From Prochlorococcus sp. AG-459-B06 (lineage in GTDB: Bacteria; Cyanobacteriota; Cyanobacteriia; PCC-6307; Cyanobiaceae), in the NCBI GenBank assembly GCA_003209475.1, contig QCQY01000003.1, positions 1 to 64,000 on the forward strand: a stretch of 64,000 nucleotides of DNA, given 5' to 3'. This document shows positions 53,931 through 62,992 of the stretch, in pieces. Under the pieces are notes generated by a model, which saw nothing but the letters and a program-made list of their open reading frames with translations, searched no databases and was not told the origin of the DNA. Each line of letters starts with the position of its first letter. Position 1 is the stretch's first letter. Made by a program: the position numbers and the translations under genes.

Positions 53931-56153
53931 CTAAGTTAATTCTAGATCAATTTGATATTTAAGAATATCGACTTTTATGATTTTTACTTCTATTGCATCT
54001 CCAACTTTATATGATTTTTTAGATTTTCTTCCAATCAATAGATTTTGCCTTGATCTATATTCATACCAATCATTATTAAGAGTGCTAACGTGTACTAAAC
54101 CCTCTACATTTAGTTCTGATATCTCAACAAAGAAACCATAAGTTTGCACTGATAAAATAAAACCTCTATAAATATTGCCTAGTAATTTTTCTGCTTTTCT
54201 TACTTTTTTTATATTTATCATATTAGATTTATATTGGTTAACTTTGTACTTGCATTCATTAAGTTTATCTATTACAAACTTATTAAATAATATTTCTAGA
54301 TTCTTTGAAATTGATGAATTAAATATATCCCAATCTACTAATTCTAATGAACTACTTTCCGATATATTGATTGCATTAATATTATTTTTCTTTGATTTCT
54401 TACCATTTATTATCATATTAAAAATACAGTACTGATTAATAAGATTAGTGAAGTCAAATCCAGGAATTGCCCATGGAGAAATAAATAATTTTTCTGTTTT
54501 ATCATAATCAGGATTTTTAGATATCAACCTTATTTCATTGTCCTTAAATTCATTTATTAGAAGTTTATGTAAGATTCTTTTTTTATTATCATCGCCACAT
54601 AATTTAATTACTTGACTAAGTGTCAAATTGCCATCTTCATTAAGCTCTATATCATTATCAATAAATTCTGAATATTTGATGATTTCATTAGCATTAACGT
54701 AATCTATTCCCTTTGAGATGTATCCTGCACTTTTTAAGCCAAATTGATTTGAATGTTTGTACCATATTGAATTAGCTTCGTATAGTATTGGTGAAAGGTA
54801 AGTTTGGCAATCTTCTTTATTTAATGATTCAAAATAACCTTTTGAATATTCAGCAGGATTGTGAATAAAAAATTCTTCTAGTACATCTATTTTATTAAGT
54901 GGCGCAGGTATTTCAACCTTACCCTGCAAAAGATGTTTTTGTCTTAATGAACATGAAATTTCCAGTATTTTATCTAAATCGTCAATATATTCCTTTAAAG
55001 GTTTTAATACCCGAGAGGTTATTCTTGATTTACTTTTTCTTGATAGTAGCGCGTCTGTATGATCACTTCCAACAATAAGAGCACATTTTACTAAAGTAAG
55101 ATGAAATGACCAATCAATTATTTCATTAACACTATTTAAATGCAGACATAGGCTTATTGCTTCATTCTTTTCACCAAATTTAAATTCAGAATCTTTTCTT
55201 ATGGCTTCACTAAGGTAGTTTTGCCAATCATTTAATAAGGGTAATGATTCAAAGCCTTTAAATAATATTTCTAAAGATTTTTTACTATTTAGATCAACTC
55301 TTTCTGCAAGATTATTTGTATGTATCCATAATTTAGTACTTTTATTTTTTTCCTGATCTATTTGAAACATTGGAAGCATGGGAGAATTATTATAATTCCA
55401 ACTTTTGAATAAATAAGATTTTTTATCTGTTAGGTCTATCCTCTCCCTTTTTTCTATTTTTTTAGATTCAATATCATTTAAATTGTATGATTTAACGATA
55501 TTGCTTTTGGATAAAACAAAGTCTGTATCATATTCTTCATTATTGTTTAGTTTTAGTTCTTGTATCACATGACCTAATCCTTCTTCTTGACCTATGGGAA
55601 ATTTATCAATCTCAACTTTTACAATATTCTTATTTTCTGGTTTGAATGTGTATTTTATATTCTCTCTAGGAAGTTTAATTTTAGAAAGGACCCTATCATC
55701 TATTGGGATTGCATATACATCATTGTTTATTATTTCAACTTTAGAAAGAAGTATTTGATTTGATCTTTCAAGAATACAATCAACTATTCCCTCAGGTGAT
55801 CTTCTTCTATAACCCTCTTTTAATATCCTTACTAAAACTTTATCTCCATTCCATGCATAGTTAAGTAGATTTTCTTTAATGTATATATCTTCTTCGTCTT
55901 TTCCCCTTACAGCAAAGCAATAACCTTTGCTACTACATCTTATTTTGGCGACAAGATGAACACTATCTATTATGCAGGTATATTTATCATCCTCATTTTT
56001 ATTAATTATTTCAAGTTTTTCTAGAGCTGTTAAAGCAATATCTAATTTATCCTTATCAGATTTCTTAGTTATTTTTAATAATCTGCATAATTTTTTATAA
56101 TCTAAACCCTCTGACTGATTAAGATTATCAATTATTGAAGATGATGTGAACAT
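53931..56153 (-). CDS. RNase II/R-like protein with altered catalytic centre (Zam-type)
   Basis: A 740-residue protein. Cold-shock-type domains occur around 85-190, and an S1 domain at about 660-740 (GNIYRGFILSVQTYGFFVEI). The RNB region keeps its entry motif ERIDLTDKK and the LWIHTNNLAERV block. The Asp-rich motif (ID..D.RDFDDA type) that binds catalytic Mg is missing: the corresponding stretch reads YNNSPMLPMFQIDQ. The later SPIRRY block reads SPWAIPGFDF. Zam-like proteins in cyanobacteria belong here, and nuclease activity cannot be assumed. Confidence 0.75.
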   Translation of the reverse strand: MFTSSSIIDNLNQSEGLDYKKLCRLLKITKKSDKDKLDIALTALEKLEIINKNEDDKYTCIIDSVHLVAKIRCSSKGYCFAVRGKDEEDIYIKENLLNYAWNGDKVLVRILKEGYRRRSPEGIVDCILERSNQILLSKVEIINNDVYAIPIDDRVLSKIKLPRENIKYTFKPENKNIVKVEIDKFPIGQEEGLGHVIQELKLNNNEEYDTDFVLSKSNIVKSYNLNDIESKKIEKRERIDLTDKKSYLFKSWNYNNSPMLPMFQIDQEKNKSTKLWIHTNNLAERVDLNSKKSLEILFKGFESLPLLNDWQNYLSEAIRKDSEFKFGEKNEAISLCLHLNSVNEIIDWSFHLTLVKCALIVGSDHTDALLSRKSKSRITSRVLKPLKEYIDDLDKILEISCSLRQKHLLQGKVEIPAPLNKIDVLEEFFIHNPAEYSKGYFESLNKEDCQTYLSPILYEANSIWYKHSNQFGLKSAGYISKGIDYVNANEIIKYSEFIDNDIELNEDGNLTLSQVIKLCGDDNKKRILHKLLINEFKDNEIRLISKNPDYDKTEKLFISPWAIPGFDFTNLINQYCIFNMIINGKKSKKNNINAINISESSSLELVDWDIFNSSISKNLEILFNKFVIDKLNECKYKVNQYKSNMINIKKVRKAEKLLGNIYRGFILSVQTYGFFVEISELNVEGLVHVSTLNNDWYEYRSRQNLLIGRKSKKSYKVGDAIEVKIIKVDILKYQIDLELT

Positions 56154-56225
56154 GATCTAAATGAAATTATAAATTAATTTAGTGGTATACACTTCATTAT
56201 TACACCTTATTATCCAAGCTTTAAA

Positions 56226-56537
56226 CTAATTATTTTCTTTCTCTTCTTTTTCTTCTTTTTCGATGATGAAAGAGTTGATAAAAAGCCTCATACCAATGAT
56301 AAAAAATGTAATCGAGGCTATTGACTTAAGGACTACTTCGGGTAAAAAACTTGAAATAGAACCTCCTGTTAAAGCACCTATTAAACTTGCAAAAACAAGT
56401 GCTGAAGAAGATCCTAGAAAAACTGCTAATGGTTTATTTGAAGTTCCGCTTATTGTTAAGGTAGCTAGTTGTGTTTTGTCACCTAATTCAGCTATGAAAA
56501 CGGTTAGAAATGTTGATAGTAATAAACTTAAAACCAT
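56226..56537 (-). CDS. UPF0016/Gdt1 half-transporter, subunit 1
   Basis: A 103-residue, three-span protein with the family's AELGDKTQLATL motif (Glu17 to Thr22). Fused relatives in cyanobacteria (Mnx) and plants (Gdt1, TMEM165) carry two such motifs and export manganese or calcium. Here each half is its own gene. It starts directly after the partner gene's stop (adjacent bases). Confidence 0.85.
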   Translation of the reverse strand: MVLSLLLSTFLTVFIAELGDKTQLATLTISGTSNKPLAVFLGSSSALVFASLIGALTGGSISSFLPEVVLKSIASITFFIIGMRLFINSFIIEKEEKEEKENN

Positions 56538-56864
56538 TTATAAATAATTCTTGAAAATTTCATAAGCTAAAAAAATACTTATCAATATCATTAAAGCTCC
56601 AGTAGATAATGCAAATTTGCTAGGAGATATTTTTTTTGATACCCATTTGCCGATAAGAACTCCTACAATGCTGGAGCTTATTAATGCTAGAGAACTTCCA
56701 AGAAAAACAATTATTGGCTTGCCCGATTCAGCAGAAAGCATTAATGTGGCTATCTGAGTTTTATCGCCAAGTTCAGCAATAAAGATTGTTGTAAAAGTCG
56801 TTATAAATATTGAAAAAAAACTTTTTTCTAAATTGTTTTCCTTTTTTTCTAAATTACTATTCAT
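56538..56864 (-). CDS. UPF0016/Gdt1 half-transporter, subunit 2
   Basis: A 108-residue protein with the same motif (AELGDKTQIATL, Glu31) after a short polar N-terminus. It pairs with the adjacent half, and the two probably assemble as a heterodimer protecting photosystem assembly from manganese excess. Overlaps the cysteine-cluster gene by 4 bases. Confidence 0.85.
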   Translation of the reverse strand: MNSNLEKKENNLEKSFFSIFITTFTTIFIAELGDKTQIATLMLSAESGKPIIVFLGSSLALISSSIVGVLIGKWVSKKISPSKFALSTGALMILISIFLAYEIFKNYL

Positions 56865-57208
56865 TTTCCCGAAACAGCAATTCTAAAAGTTTTCATCTCT
56901 TTACTTTGGTATCCATAATTTGATGAAATATGTTGTTTGCAGCAATCTATTAAAAAATTATCGCCAGATTTCAAATAACCTTTAAATGAAGTTGAAAATT
57001 CTTTTACCCGGCAAAAATGTGGTCTGGTTTCATAAATTAAGCATTTTTTATTTTCTCTGTCCAGGTTTTTACACCAACCGTCCTTAGCAGTCATAGAGTT
57101 TATCAAAGATATATCTTCTTTGTTAAGTTTGTCAGCTAAATCGCTTCTTTCGTTCAAGTCGAATTTACAACAAGCTCCGCAATTTTCTATACATGTCCAT
57201 GATTTCAT
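56861..57208 (-). CDS. YkgJ-family cysteine-cluster protein
   Basis: A 115-residue protein. The N-terminal cluster CIENCGACC (Cys6, Cys10, Cys13, Cys14) and later WCKNLDRENKKCLIYETRPHFCRV fit the YkgJ/UPF0153 metal-binding signature, with a C-terminal DCCKQH. It probably binds zinc or an iron-sulfur cluster. It is the first gene of the operon with the two manganese-transporter halves. Confidence 0.85.
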   Translation of the reverse strand: MKSWTCIENCGACCKFDLNERSDLADKLNKEDISLINSMTAKDGWCKNLDRENKKCLIYETRPHFCRVKEFSTSFKGYLKSGDNFLIDCCKQHISSNYGYQSKEMKTFRIAVSGK

Positions 57209-57290
57209 AATTTAATTCAATCTTGTAACGTATCAGTACAATTTTGTCTTTTATTTGTAAAAATAGTATCACAAAACATATCGATTAATC

Positions 57291-57368
57291 ATGGCAACAC
57301 TTATTCCTTTGGCTGTAGTTGCGTTAGCAGGTCCAGCAATAATCGCTCTTGTATTTTACCGTAAATAA
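57291..57368 (+). CDS. Psb30/Ycf12-like photosystem II micro-peptide
   Basis: Only 25 residues: MATLIPLAVVALAGPAIIAL and VFYRK. The core ALAGPAIIAL with a basic end matches the pattern of Psb30 (Ycf12), a single-span photosystem II subunit next to PsbK and PsbZ, though this copy is several residues shorter than usual. Its own 80-base upstream region and a promoter-like AT tract suggest independent expression. The call is by eye. Confidence 0.5.
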   Translation: MATLIPLAVVALAGPAIIALVFYRK

Positions 57369-57380
57369 AAGAAATTCTTT

Positions 57381-58145
57381 TTGGTGACGTATCTTGAGGG
57401 TGTTTATTGGGATTTAGACGGTACCATCGCAAATACTGAATTAGAGGCCCATTTACCTGCTTTTAATAATGCTTTCAATGACCTTGGTATTAATTGGAAT
57501 TGGGACACTAATAAATACATAAAACTTTTGAAGATAAATGGGGGCAAAAATAGGATTACTTATTACGCTAAATCGAACAATGATGATTTCTCAGAAGATT
57601 TAATTCTCAAAATTCATGAAACAAAACAGTTTCATTATTTAGAAATTTTAAAAAAAAATTGCGTTAGTTTAAAAACTGGTGTTTTTAGATTAGTAAATGA
57701 ATTGCATAGAAAAAATGTAAGACAATTTATTGTTACTTCAAGTTCAAGAAATCAAGTTAATCTTCTTGTTGAATATCTTTTTAATGGCTTCAACCCTTTT
57801 GAGTTCATTATTTCAAGTGAAGACGTTGAATTAAAGAAACCTAATCCATTGCCATATTTAAAGGCAATCCAATTAAGTGGTATAAACAAAAACAACTCAA
57901 TTGTTTTTGAAGATTCCAATCCAGGATTGAAATCTTCCTTAGCAGCTAAATTGCCTACAATTTTTGTTCCTTCAAATCTCCCAATTGTTATTGAGGAAAA
58001 TATTAAATTAGATTGTATTTTAGACAGTCTTGGTGATGAGAATAATGTGGCAAATGTAATTAAAGGGCCTAAACTAAAAAAATCATATGTTGACTATAGC
58101 TTTCTAAGTGATTATTTAAAGTCTTTTAGTAATGCAAAAAACTAA
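57381..58145 (+). CDS. HAD-superfamily phosphatase (CbbY/beta-phosphoglucomutase type)
   Basis: A 254-residue protein from a GTG start. Motif I is WDLDGTIANTE with Asp11 as nucleophile and Asp13 as acid. Motif II is FIVTSSSRNQ, motif III ELKKPNPLPYL, and motif IV VFEDSNPGLKSSLAA. The small helical cap (about 20-85) fits CbbY-like sugar phosphatases. Substrate not known. Its stop overlaps the Ycf20-like gene by 14 bases. Confidence 0.88.
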   Translation: MVTYLEGVYWDLDGTIANTELEAHLPAFNNAFNDLGINWNWDTNKYIKLLKINGGKNRITYYAKSNNDDFSEDLILKIHETKQFHYLEILKKNCVSLKTGVFRLVNELHRKNVRQFIVTSSSRNQVNLLVEYLFNGFNPFEFIISSEDVELKKPNPLPYLKAIQLSGINKNNSIVFEDSNPGLKSSLAAKLPTIFVPSNLPIVIEENIKLDCILDSLGDENNVANVIKGPKLKKSYVDYSFLSDYLKSFSNAKN

Positions 58146-58458
58146 TTTTTCAAGAATTACCTACCAGTTAAATAATTTATTTTTTGGTTTTCTAAGTGAT
58201 ACTTGGAGGACAAAATCTATTGGTCTAATTTCGGTTTTGACAGGGTATTTTTTGTTCGCAAATTTTCTTACAAAATTTATATCTGAAGGTAAAAATGAGT
58301 TAATTATGGTCCCAATAATTATTATTTTTATTGAAATCATTATAAGAATTAAACCTGCCGCAAGTTCAAAATTATATTATATATGGACTGTAGTTGATAA
58401 ATTAAGAATTGGTGCAATTTATGCCGTTATACTTGAGGCATTTAAGTTAGGGTCTTAA
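58132..58458 (+). CDS. Ycf20-like protein (DUF565)
   Basis: A 108-residue membrane protein: RITYQLNNLFFGFLSDTWRT opens it, spans lie at about 30-47 and 58-74, and it ends YIWTVVDKLRIGAIYAVILEAFKLGS. This matches Ycf20/DUF565 of cyanobacteria and plastids, in plants linked to non-photochemical quenching. It overlaps the HAD gene by 14 bases and is convergent with rpmF. Confidence 0.85.
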   Translation: MQKTNFSRITYQLNNLFFGFLSDTWRTKSIGLISVLTGYFLFANFLTKFISEGKNELIMVPIIIIFIEIIIRIKPAASSKLYYIWTVVDKLRIGAIYAVILEAFKLGS

Positions 58459-58461
58459 AAG

Positions 58462-58632
58462 CTATTCTTCTTCTTCTTCTTCAATGGGATAAACAAATCC
58501 TTGAGCTTTCCCAGTTAAAACTGATTTACCTAGAGATATAGCTTTTTGAGCTGCTATTGCTGCTTTCCCTTTCCATAAAGCGTGCCTTTGGTTTCTTTTG
58601 CTCTTTGATTTTTTCTTCTTTGGTACAGCCAT
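58462..58632 (-). CDS. rpmF: Ribosomal protein bL32
   Basis: The minus strand from the ATG at 58632 reads [20 protein letters not shown], then [20 protein letters not shown], ending in six Glu before TAG: 56 residues. The N-terminal MAVPKKKxSK block is diagnostic. The zinc cysteines of some L32 proteins are absent, the zinc-free type. It lies between the Ycf20-like gene and the FtsH-like gene, the latter divergent. Confidence 0.95.
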   Translation of the reverse strand: MAVPKKKKSKSKRNQRHALWKGKAAIAAQKAISLGKSVLTGKAQGFVYPIEEEEEE

Positions 58633-58763
58633 TCTGTTTTTTTATTTCCATATAATAATATAACCTTTAACTGGTTATCTCCAAAACTTTTGAGTATATT
58701 TTGTTTATATACGTCAATTTTTTAAATAAGCATATATGCTTTATTAATGACTTATAAAGATTA

Positions 58764-60518
58764 GTGTTTAGATCAAAATTCTCATATTCAGATTCTAAAT
58801 CAAGTTATTCGGATCTTCTAGAAGATATAGAGACGGGAAAAATAGAATCAATATTTTTCTATCCGAGACAACGAGAAATTGATGTTCTGTATAAAAATGG
58901 CGATAAATTTAAAATACCTATTCTTTACAACGATCAATTAATTCTTGAAAAGGCCACTGAAAATAAGGTGGATCTCACTATTAATAATAGTAGAAAAGAA
59001 GCCTCAGCTGCTAATTCATTTGCTTCAATAAGTCTTTTCCTGATTTTCATATTAGCTATAGTTTTAATCTTAAGGAGTACATCAAAATTGGCTTCTAGAG
59101 CCTTTGGTTTTACCAAAAATCAAGCTAAATTTGTAACTATTGATGATGTAGAAACGAGATTCGATGATGTAGCTGGTGTCCCTGAAGCCGCTGAGGAATT
59201 AAAAGAGGTAATAACATTTTTGAAAGAACCAAAGAAATTTGAAAATCTTGGAGCCAAAGTTCCTAAGGGGGTTCTTCTAATTGGCCCACCAGGAACAGGT
59301 AAAACATTATTGGCTAAAGCAATTGCTGGTGAATCAGGAGTGCCTTTTCTCTCAATATCGGCATCAGAATTTGTAGAACTTTTTGTTGGTGTTGGTGCAA
59401 GTCGAGTTCGGGATCTATTCTCTAAGGCTAAGGAAAAATCTCCTTGTATAATTTTTATTGATGAAATTGATTCTATTGGTAGGCAAAGAGGATCTGGGAT
59501 CGGTGGTGGAAATGATGAGAGAGAACAAACCCTTAATCAGCTTCTAACTGAATTAGATGGTTTTGCGGATAATTCCGGGATTATTGTTTTAGCAGCAACA
59601 AATAGACCAGATATTTTGGATGCAGCATTATTAAGACCAGGTAGATTTGATAGAAAAATTGAAGTAATGCTTCCAGATTTAGATGGAAGAAAAAAAATTC
59701 TTTCAGTTCACTCACTTTCTAAACCACTTTCAAGCGAAGTTGACCTTGGATATTGGGCTTCAAGAACAGTTGGATTTTCGGGAGCAGATCTTGCAAATTT
59801 GATTAACGAGAGTGCTATTCACTGTGCTAGAGATAAATCTAAATTAATAAGTGATCTACATATAGAAAATGCTCTTGATAAAATTACCATCGGCCTGAGA
59901 AGTTCATTAATAACTTCTCCAAATATGAAAAAAATTATTGCTTATAACGAGGTAGGTAGAGCGATTGTTTCTGCTGTGAGAAATGGAATTGAATCAGTTG
60001 ATAAAATAACGATCTTACCTAGATCTGGATCTATAGGAGGATATACAAAAATATGCCCTGATGAAGATGTTATTTCAAGTGGCTTGATTTCAAAAAAATT
60101 ATTATTTTCAAAAATTGAAATTGCTCTAGCTGGAAGAGCAGCAGAAACCATAGTTTTTGGTGAAAGTGAAATTACACAATGCTCCTTAAATGATATCTCT
60201 TATGCGACAAATATCGTAAGGGAAATGGTTACAAAATATGGATTTTCAATTATTGGTCCAATTTCAATGGATTCTGATAATAATGAAATGTATTTAGGAG
60301 ATGGATTATTTAGAAGAAAGCCTCTCATAGCAGAAAATACCAGTTCTAGAATAGATAATGAAATCATAAATATTTCTAAAATTTCATTAAATAATTCAAT
60401 AAAAATATTGAAAAAAAATAGAGTCTTACTAGACAAATTAGTTGATATACTTTTAAATCAAGAAACTATAGATAAAAAAGTTTTTAAATTAACAACTTCT
60501 AAATTGTTGAAAGTTTGA
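58764..60518 (+). CDS. FtsH-family protein lacking the zinc-protease motif (pseudoprotease, one span)
   Basis: A 584-residue FtsH homologue. AAA parts are intact: Walker A GPPGTGKT (174-181), Walker B IIFIDEID (229-236) and the second-region motif [19 protein letters not shown]. The zinc motif HEAGH reads NEVGR at 395-399, so both histidines are gone, while Asp477 remains. The first transmembrane helix is also missing: the protein starts FRSKFSYSD at GTG, and an in-frame TAA lies six bases upstream. Only one span (about 88-104) is left, after the lumenal-type domain. It probably unfolds or chaperones substrates or pairs with active FtsH subunits. Confidence 0.88.
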   Translation: MFRSKFSYSDSKSSYSDLLEDIETGKIESIFFYPRQREIDVLYKNGDKFKIPILYNDQLILEKATENKVDLTINNSRKEASAANSFASISLFLIFILAIVLILRSTSKLASRAFGFTKNQAKFVTIDDVETRFDDVAGVPEAAEELKEVITFLKEPKKFENLGAKVPKGVLLIGPPGTGKTLLAKAIAGESGVPFLSISASEFVELFVGVGASRVRDLFSKAKEKSPCIIFIDEIDSIGRQRGSGIGGGNDEREQTLNQLLTELDGFADNSGIIVLAATNRPDILDAALLRPGRFDRKIEVMLPDLDGRKKILSVHSLSKPLSSEVDLGYWASRTVGFSGADLANLINESAIHCARDKSKLISDLHIENALDKITIGLRSSLITSPNMKKIIAYNEVGRAIVSAVRNGIESVDKITILPRSGSIGGYTKICPDEDVISSGLISKKLLFSKIEIALAGRAAETIVFGESEITQCSLNDISYATNIVREMVTKYGFSIIGPISMDSDNNEMYLGDGLFRRKPLIAENTSSRIDNEIINISKISLNNSIKILKKNRVLLDKLVDILLNQETIDKKVFKLTTSKLLKV

Positions 60519-60550
60519 TTTAATTGTTTTAAATTAAAAAAAATATTTTC

Positions 60551-61303
60551 TTGATAATTAAAAACAATACAACGAAATTATTAGTTACACTTTCATTTTT
60601 AGTGATTCTTCCATTAGTACAAAAACAATGGTTTAATTTGTATTCACTCAATATTAATGAAATTTCCTTTTATTCAATCCTTTACTATTTGAGCGGTGCA
60701 ATATGTCCATCTTTAGTGTTTTTAAACTCTTTAAAAAACTATACAAATTATAATTTTACTAAAGATAAAATTCATAGTATAAAAATAATTAAAGGAAAAA
60801 AATTATTATTCTTAGTAGCAATAAATTTAATATTTCTCTCTTTCTTAATTACTGATTATATATATATAAATTTTGATCTTATATTTAATTTATTTCTTGA
60901 TGGAATTAATGTACCAAAACCGGATATTCCACAGTTATGTTTTTTCATATTTTTAATTTCTATCTTATTAATTTTTAAGAAATCTAGGTTTCTGTTAAAA
61001 AAAATAATATTGGTAAATTTTATTTTGATTTCTCTCTATCTTTGGCATCTTCAAATTAATAATATAAGTATTGATGATCAGTTTCATATTTATAGATATT
61101 TTGGTTTAAATGACTTAAATTTAATTAATCTTTTTATCCTAGTCGCCATAGAAATTTCTTTTTATACGTGGTCCTTCATATCATATAAAACTAATTTGAG
61201 CGATTGGATCGTGCCCAAACCTCAAAAAGGTGATGTTATCCCCTTTTTGAATATATTTATTTTTTATTTTTTTATAATTATTTACTACTCAATACTTTCT
61301 TAA
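60551..61303 (+). CDS. Hypothetical integral membrane protein
   Basis: A 250-residue protein from a TTG start with about seven or eight hydrophobic segments. Conserved-looking loops are DGINVPKPDIPQL near 117-129 and SDWIVPKPQKGDVIPFLNIF near 216-235. No transporter motif is seen. It follows the FtsH-like gene 32 bases later on the same strand, so the two may be cotranscribed. Confidence 0.6.
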   Translation: MIIKNNTTKLLVTLSFLVILPLVQKQWFNLYSLNINEISFYSILYYLSGAICPSLVFLNSLKNYTNYNFTKDKIHSIKIIKGKKLLFLVAINLIFLSFLITDYIYINFDLIFNLFLDGINVPKPDIPQLCFFIFLISILLIFKKSRFLLKKIILVNFILISLYLWHLQINNISIDDQFHIYRYFGLNDLNLINLFILVAIEISFYTWSFISYKTNLSDWIVPKPQKGDVIPFLNIFIFYFFIIIYYSILS

Positions 61304-61318
61304 ATAATTCTAATCCTT

Positions 61319-61903
61319 CTATAGTGCAGAAAAATATTCCTTACTTCCTTTGGGGTCCTCTAACATTGTTTTCTCCCCGGGCGTCCAGTTTGCCGGACAT
61401 ACTTCATCTGGGTTTGCCGCAACGTATTGATAACCTTGAAGAATCCTTAGCGTTTCATCAACATTTCTACCTACAGGAGCCTTATTAACAGTCGTATGCA
61501 TAACTACTCCTTCGGGATTGATAAGAAATAAACCTCTATCGGCCTCTCCATCATCATTAAGAACATTGTATGCCTGGCAAATTTCTCTTTTTAAGTCAGA
61601 AACTAACGGGTAGTTAATATCACCTATACCGCCTTCATTTCTTGGGGTTTGTATCCAAGCCAAATGACAGTGTTTGCTATCAACTGATACACCAAGTATT
61701 TCAGTATTAAGAGCTGAGAAATCTTGGTATCTATCACTAAATGCAGTGATTTCTGTTGGACATACAAATGTAAAATCTAGTGGGTAAAAGAATAAAACAA
61801 CCCATTTACCTTTTAGACCTGAAAGTGTAATCTCCTTAAACTCTTGATCATATACTGCTGTAGCACTAAAGTCTGGTGCTTCTTGGCCAACTCTTAAGCT
61901 CAT
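61319..61903 (-). CDS. 2-Cys peroxiredoxin
   Basis: A 194-residue typical 2-Cys peroxiredoxin that reduces peroxides with thioredoxin. The peroxidatic Cys48 is in [10 protein letters not shown], the resolving Cys169 in DEVCPANW, and the Gly-Gly-Leu-Gly-like and Tyr-Phe features of sensitive enzymes are in [10 protein letters not shown] and EYFSAL. Likely a major peroxide sink in this organism. It is convergent with the membrane protein gene, 15 bases between stops. Confidence 0.97.
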   Translation of the reverse strand: MSLRVGQEAPDFSATAVYDQEFKEITLSGLKGKWVVLFFYPLDFTFVCPTEITAFSDRYQDFSALNTEILGVSVDSKHCHLAWIQTPRNEGGIGDINYPLVSDLKREICQAYNVLNDDGEADRGLFLINPEGVVMHTTVNKAPVGRNVDETLRILQGYQYVAANPDEVCPANWTPGEKTMLEDPKGSKEYFSAL

Positions 61904-62002
61904 GAAAAAATTTGTCCTTATTTAAATTATGTTTGGTCTGAATGACCGTAATAAGTATTATAATTTTATTAATAATGAATTAGCAAGTTTTTTTTTAATT
62001 AA

Positions 62003-62128
62003 ATGAAATGGCATTATTCCTTTACTAGGAAATTTACAATTTTGAATCACAATAAGCTTTTAAAAAATCTTAAAAAGGAGTTAATTAAATATCCCATTAA
62101 CAGGCTTGACAAAAAAAATTCGAATTAA
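62003..62128 (+). CDS. Possible 41-residue basic protein
   Basis: An ATG at 62003 opens MKWHYSFTRKFTILNHNKLL and stops with TAA at 62126. Rich in Lys and Asn. It lies in the 303-base stretch 61904-62206 between the divergent peroxiredoxin gene and the gene at 62207. It may be chance, and apart from the -10-like box the rest of the stretch shows no feature. Confidence 0.3.
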   Translation: MKWHYSFTRKFTILNHNKLLKNLKKELIKYPINRLDKKNSN

Positions 62129-62171
62129 AAGAAATTTTATTTTTTTTAAGATTCCTTTAAATTCGACTCTC

Positions 62172-62177
62172 TATAAT
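62172..62177 (+). promoter_or_regulatory. Predicted -10 box for the gene at 62207
   Basis: A perfect TATAAT, 30 bases ahead of the start codon of the 52-residue membrane protein. No -35 match is visible. Confidence 0.4.
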
Positions 62178-62206
62178 TATAAATAACCTTTTTAATATTT
62201 TTAAAA

Positions 62207-62365
62207 ATGGCTAAATATATTGAAAGACTAAAGGAAAAAGTTAAAATAAAAAAATTCGATTCTAATCAGCCAATTGGAGCTTGGATTTTCGTTGTAATTT
62301 TGAATATAGTTGGATTTGCGGGTTACTTTTACTTAAAGGTAAATCATATACAACTAGGTAGTTAA
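62207..62365 (+). CDS. 52-residue single-span membrane protein
   Basis: From the ATG at 62207: MAKYIERLKEKVKIKKFDSN is a basic helix, then IGAWIFVVILNIVGFAGYFY as the span, and a short tail KVNHIQLGS. A basic cytosolic helix leading into one membrane helix is typical of small thylakoid-associated peptides. No family named. It is convergent with the gene at 62370, 4 bases apart. Confidence 0.6.
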   Translation: MAKYIERLKEKVKIKKFDSNQPIGAWIFVVILNIVGFAGYFYLKVNHIQLGS

Positions 62366-62369
62366 AAAC

Positions 62370-62591
62370 TTATCTTATTTCCTTTTTAATTGAGCGACAA
62401 AAATTTCTTAGTCTTTCAATTCTAGTTAAGTCAGGTAAAGTCCAAATTAATTCTGTCTTAGGTAATGGATCATTACTCCATTCTTTGAATTCTTCCATTA
62501 TAGAAGCATTATTTAATTTTGAAGTATACTTTTTTCGTTTTTTTAAATATTTTCTTATCACTGTAAGATTTGCCTCAATATATTCCCTCAT
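62370..62591 (-). CDS. Small basic hypothetical protein
   Basis: A 73-residue protein. Basic helices (VIRKYLKKRKKYTSKLN) alternate with an aromatic-acidic centre MEEFKEWSNDPLPKTELIWT, ending RNFCRSIKKEIR. Possibly nucleic-acid binding by its charge; no motif. The next minus-strand gene lies 63 bases upstream. Confidence 0.5.
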   Translation of the reverse strand: MREYIEANLTVIRKYLKKRKKYTSKLNNASIMEEFKEWSNDPLPKTELIWTLPDLTRIERLRNFCRSIKKEIR

Positions 62592-62654
62592 AATAAATAC
62601 TTAGTCTTATATTAATTTATCATCTAGCAAGTTCTACTTAAAAGAAAAGATTAA

Positions 62655-62825
62655 TTAGACATTTTGAACTGCTTGAAAAAGTCCAAAAGAATAACCTCCT
62701 ATTAAAATCCAGCCAAGTACACTTGATATTATTGTAGATCTTCTATTGTGTCTCCTTAAAGCGGATTCAATCATTTCATTAACTTCATCTCTATTAAGGT
62801 ATTTTTTATTGGAGTCTTTTTTCAT
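62655..62825 (-). CDS. 56-residue single-span membrane protein
   Basis: The minus strand from the ATG at 62825 reads MKKDSNKKYLNRDEVNEMIE, continues SALRRHNRRSTIISSVLGWI and ends QAVQNV before TAA. The N-terminal half is a charged helix; the span covers about 32-50. No family named. Confidence 0.6.
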   Translation of the reverse strand: MKKDSNKKYLNRDEVNEMIESALRRHNRRSTIISSVLGWILIGGYSFGLFQAVQNV

Positions 62826-62992
62826 TTTTTCTTTTTACAATAAACGAATTTATAAGAAAGTGAGCTAAAGATTTTTACTTATTAGTAAGAGTTTTATTTT
62901 TGATGATTCTTTAGATATTTATTATTTTTGTCTATAAATATATAATGAAATTTTAAAATTAAATTTTAAAATTGTAAGATAATGTATAGGAA

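Noticed and set aside
59942..60151. A minus-strand frame inside the FtsH-like gene
   Set aside because: Shadow of the real gene; no independent support.
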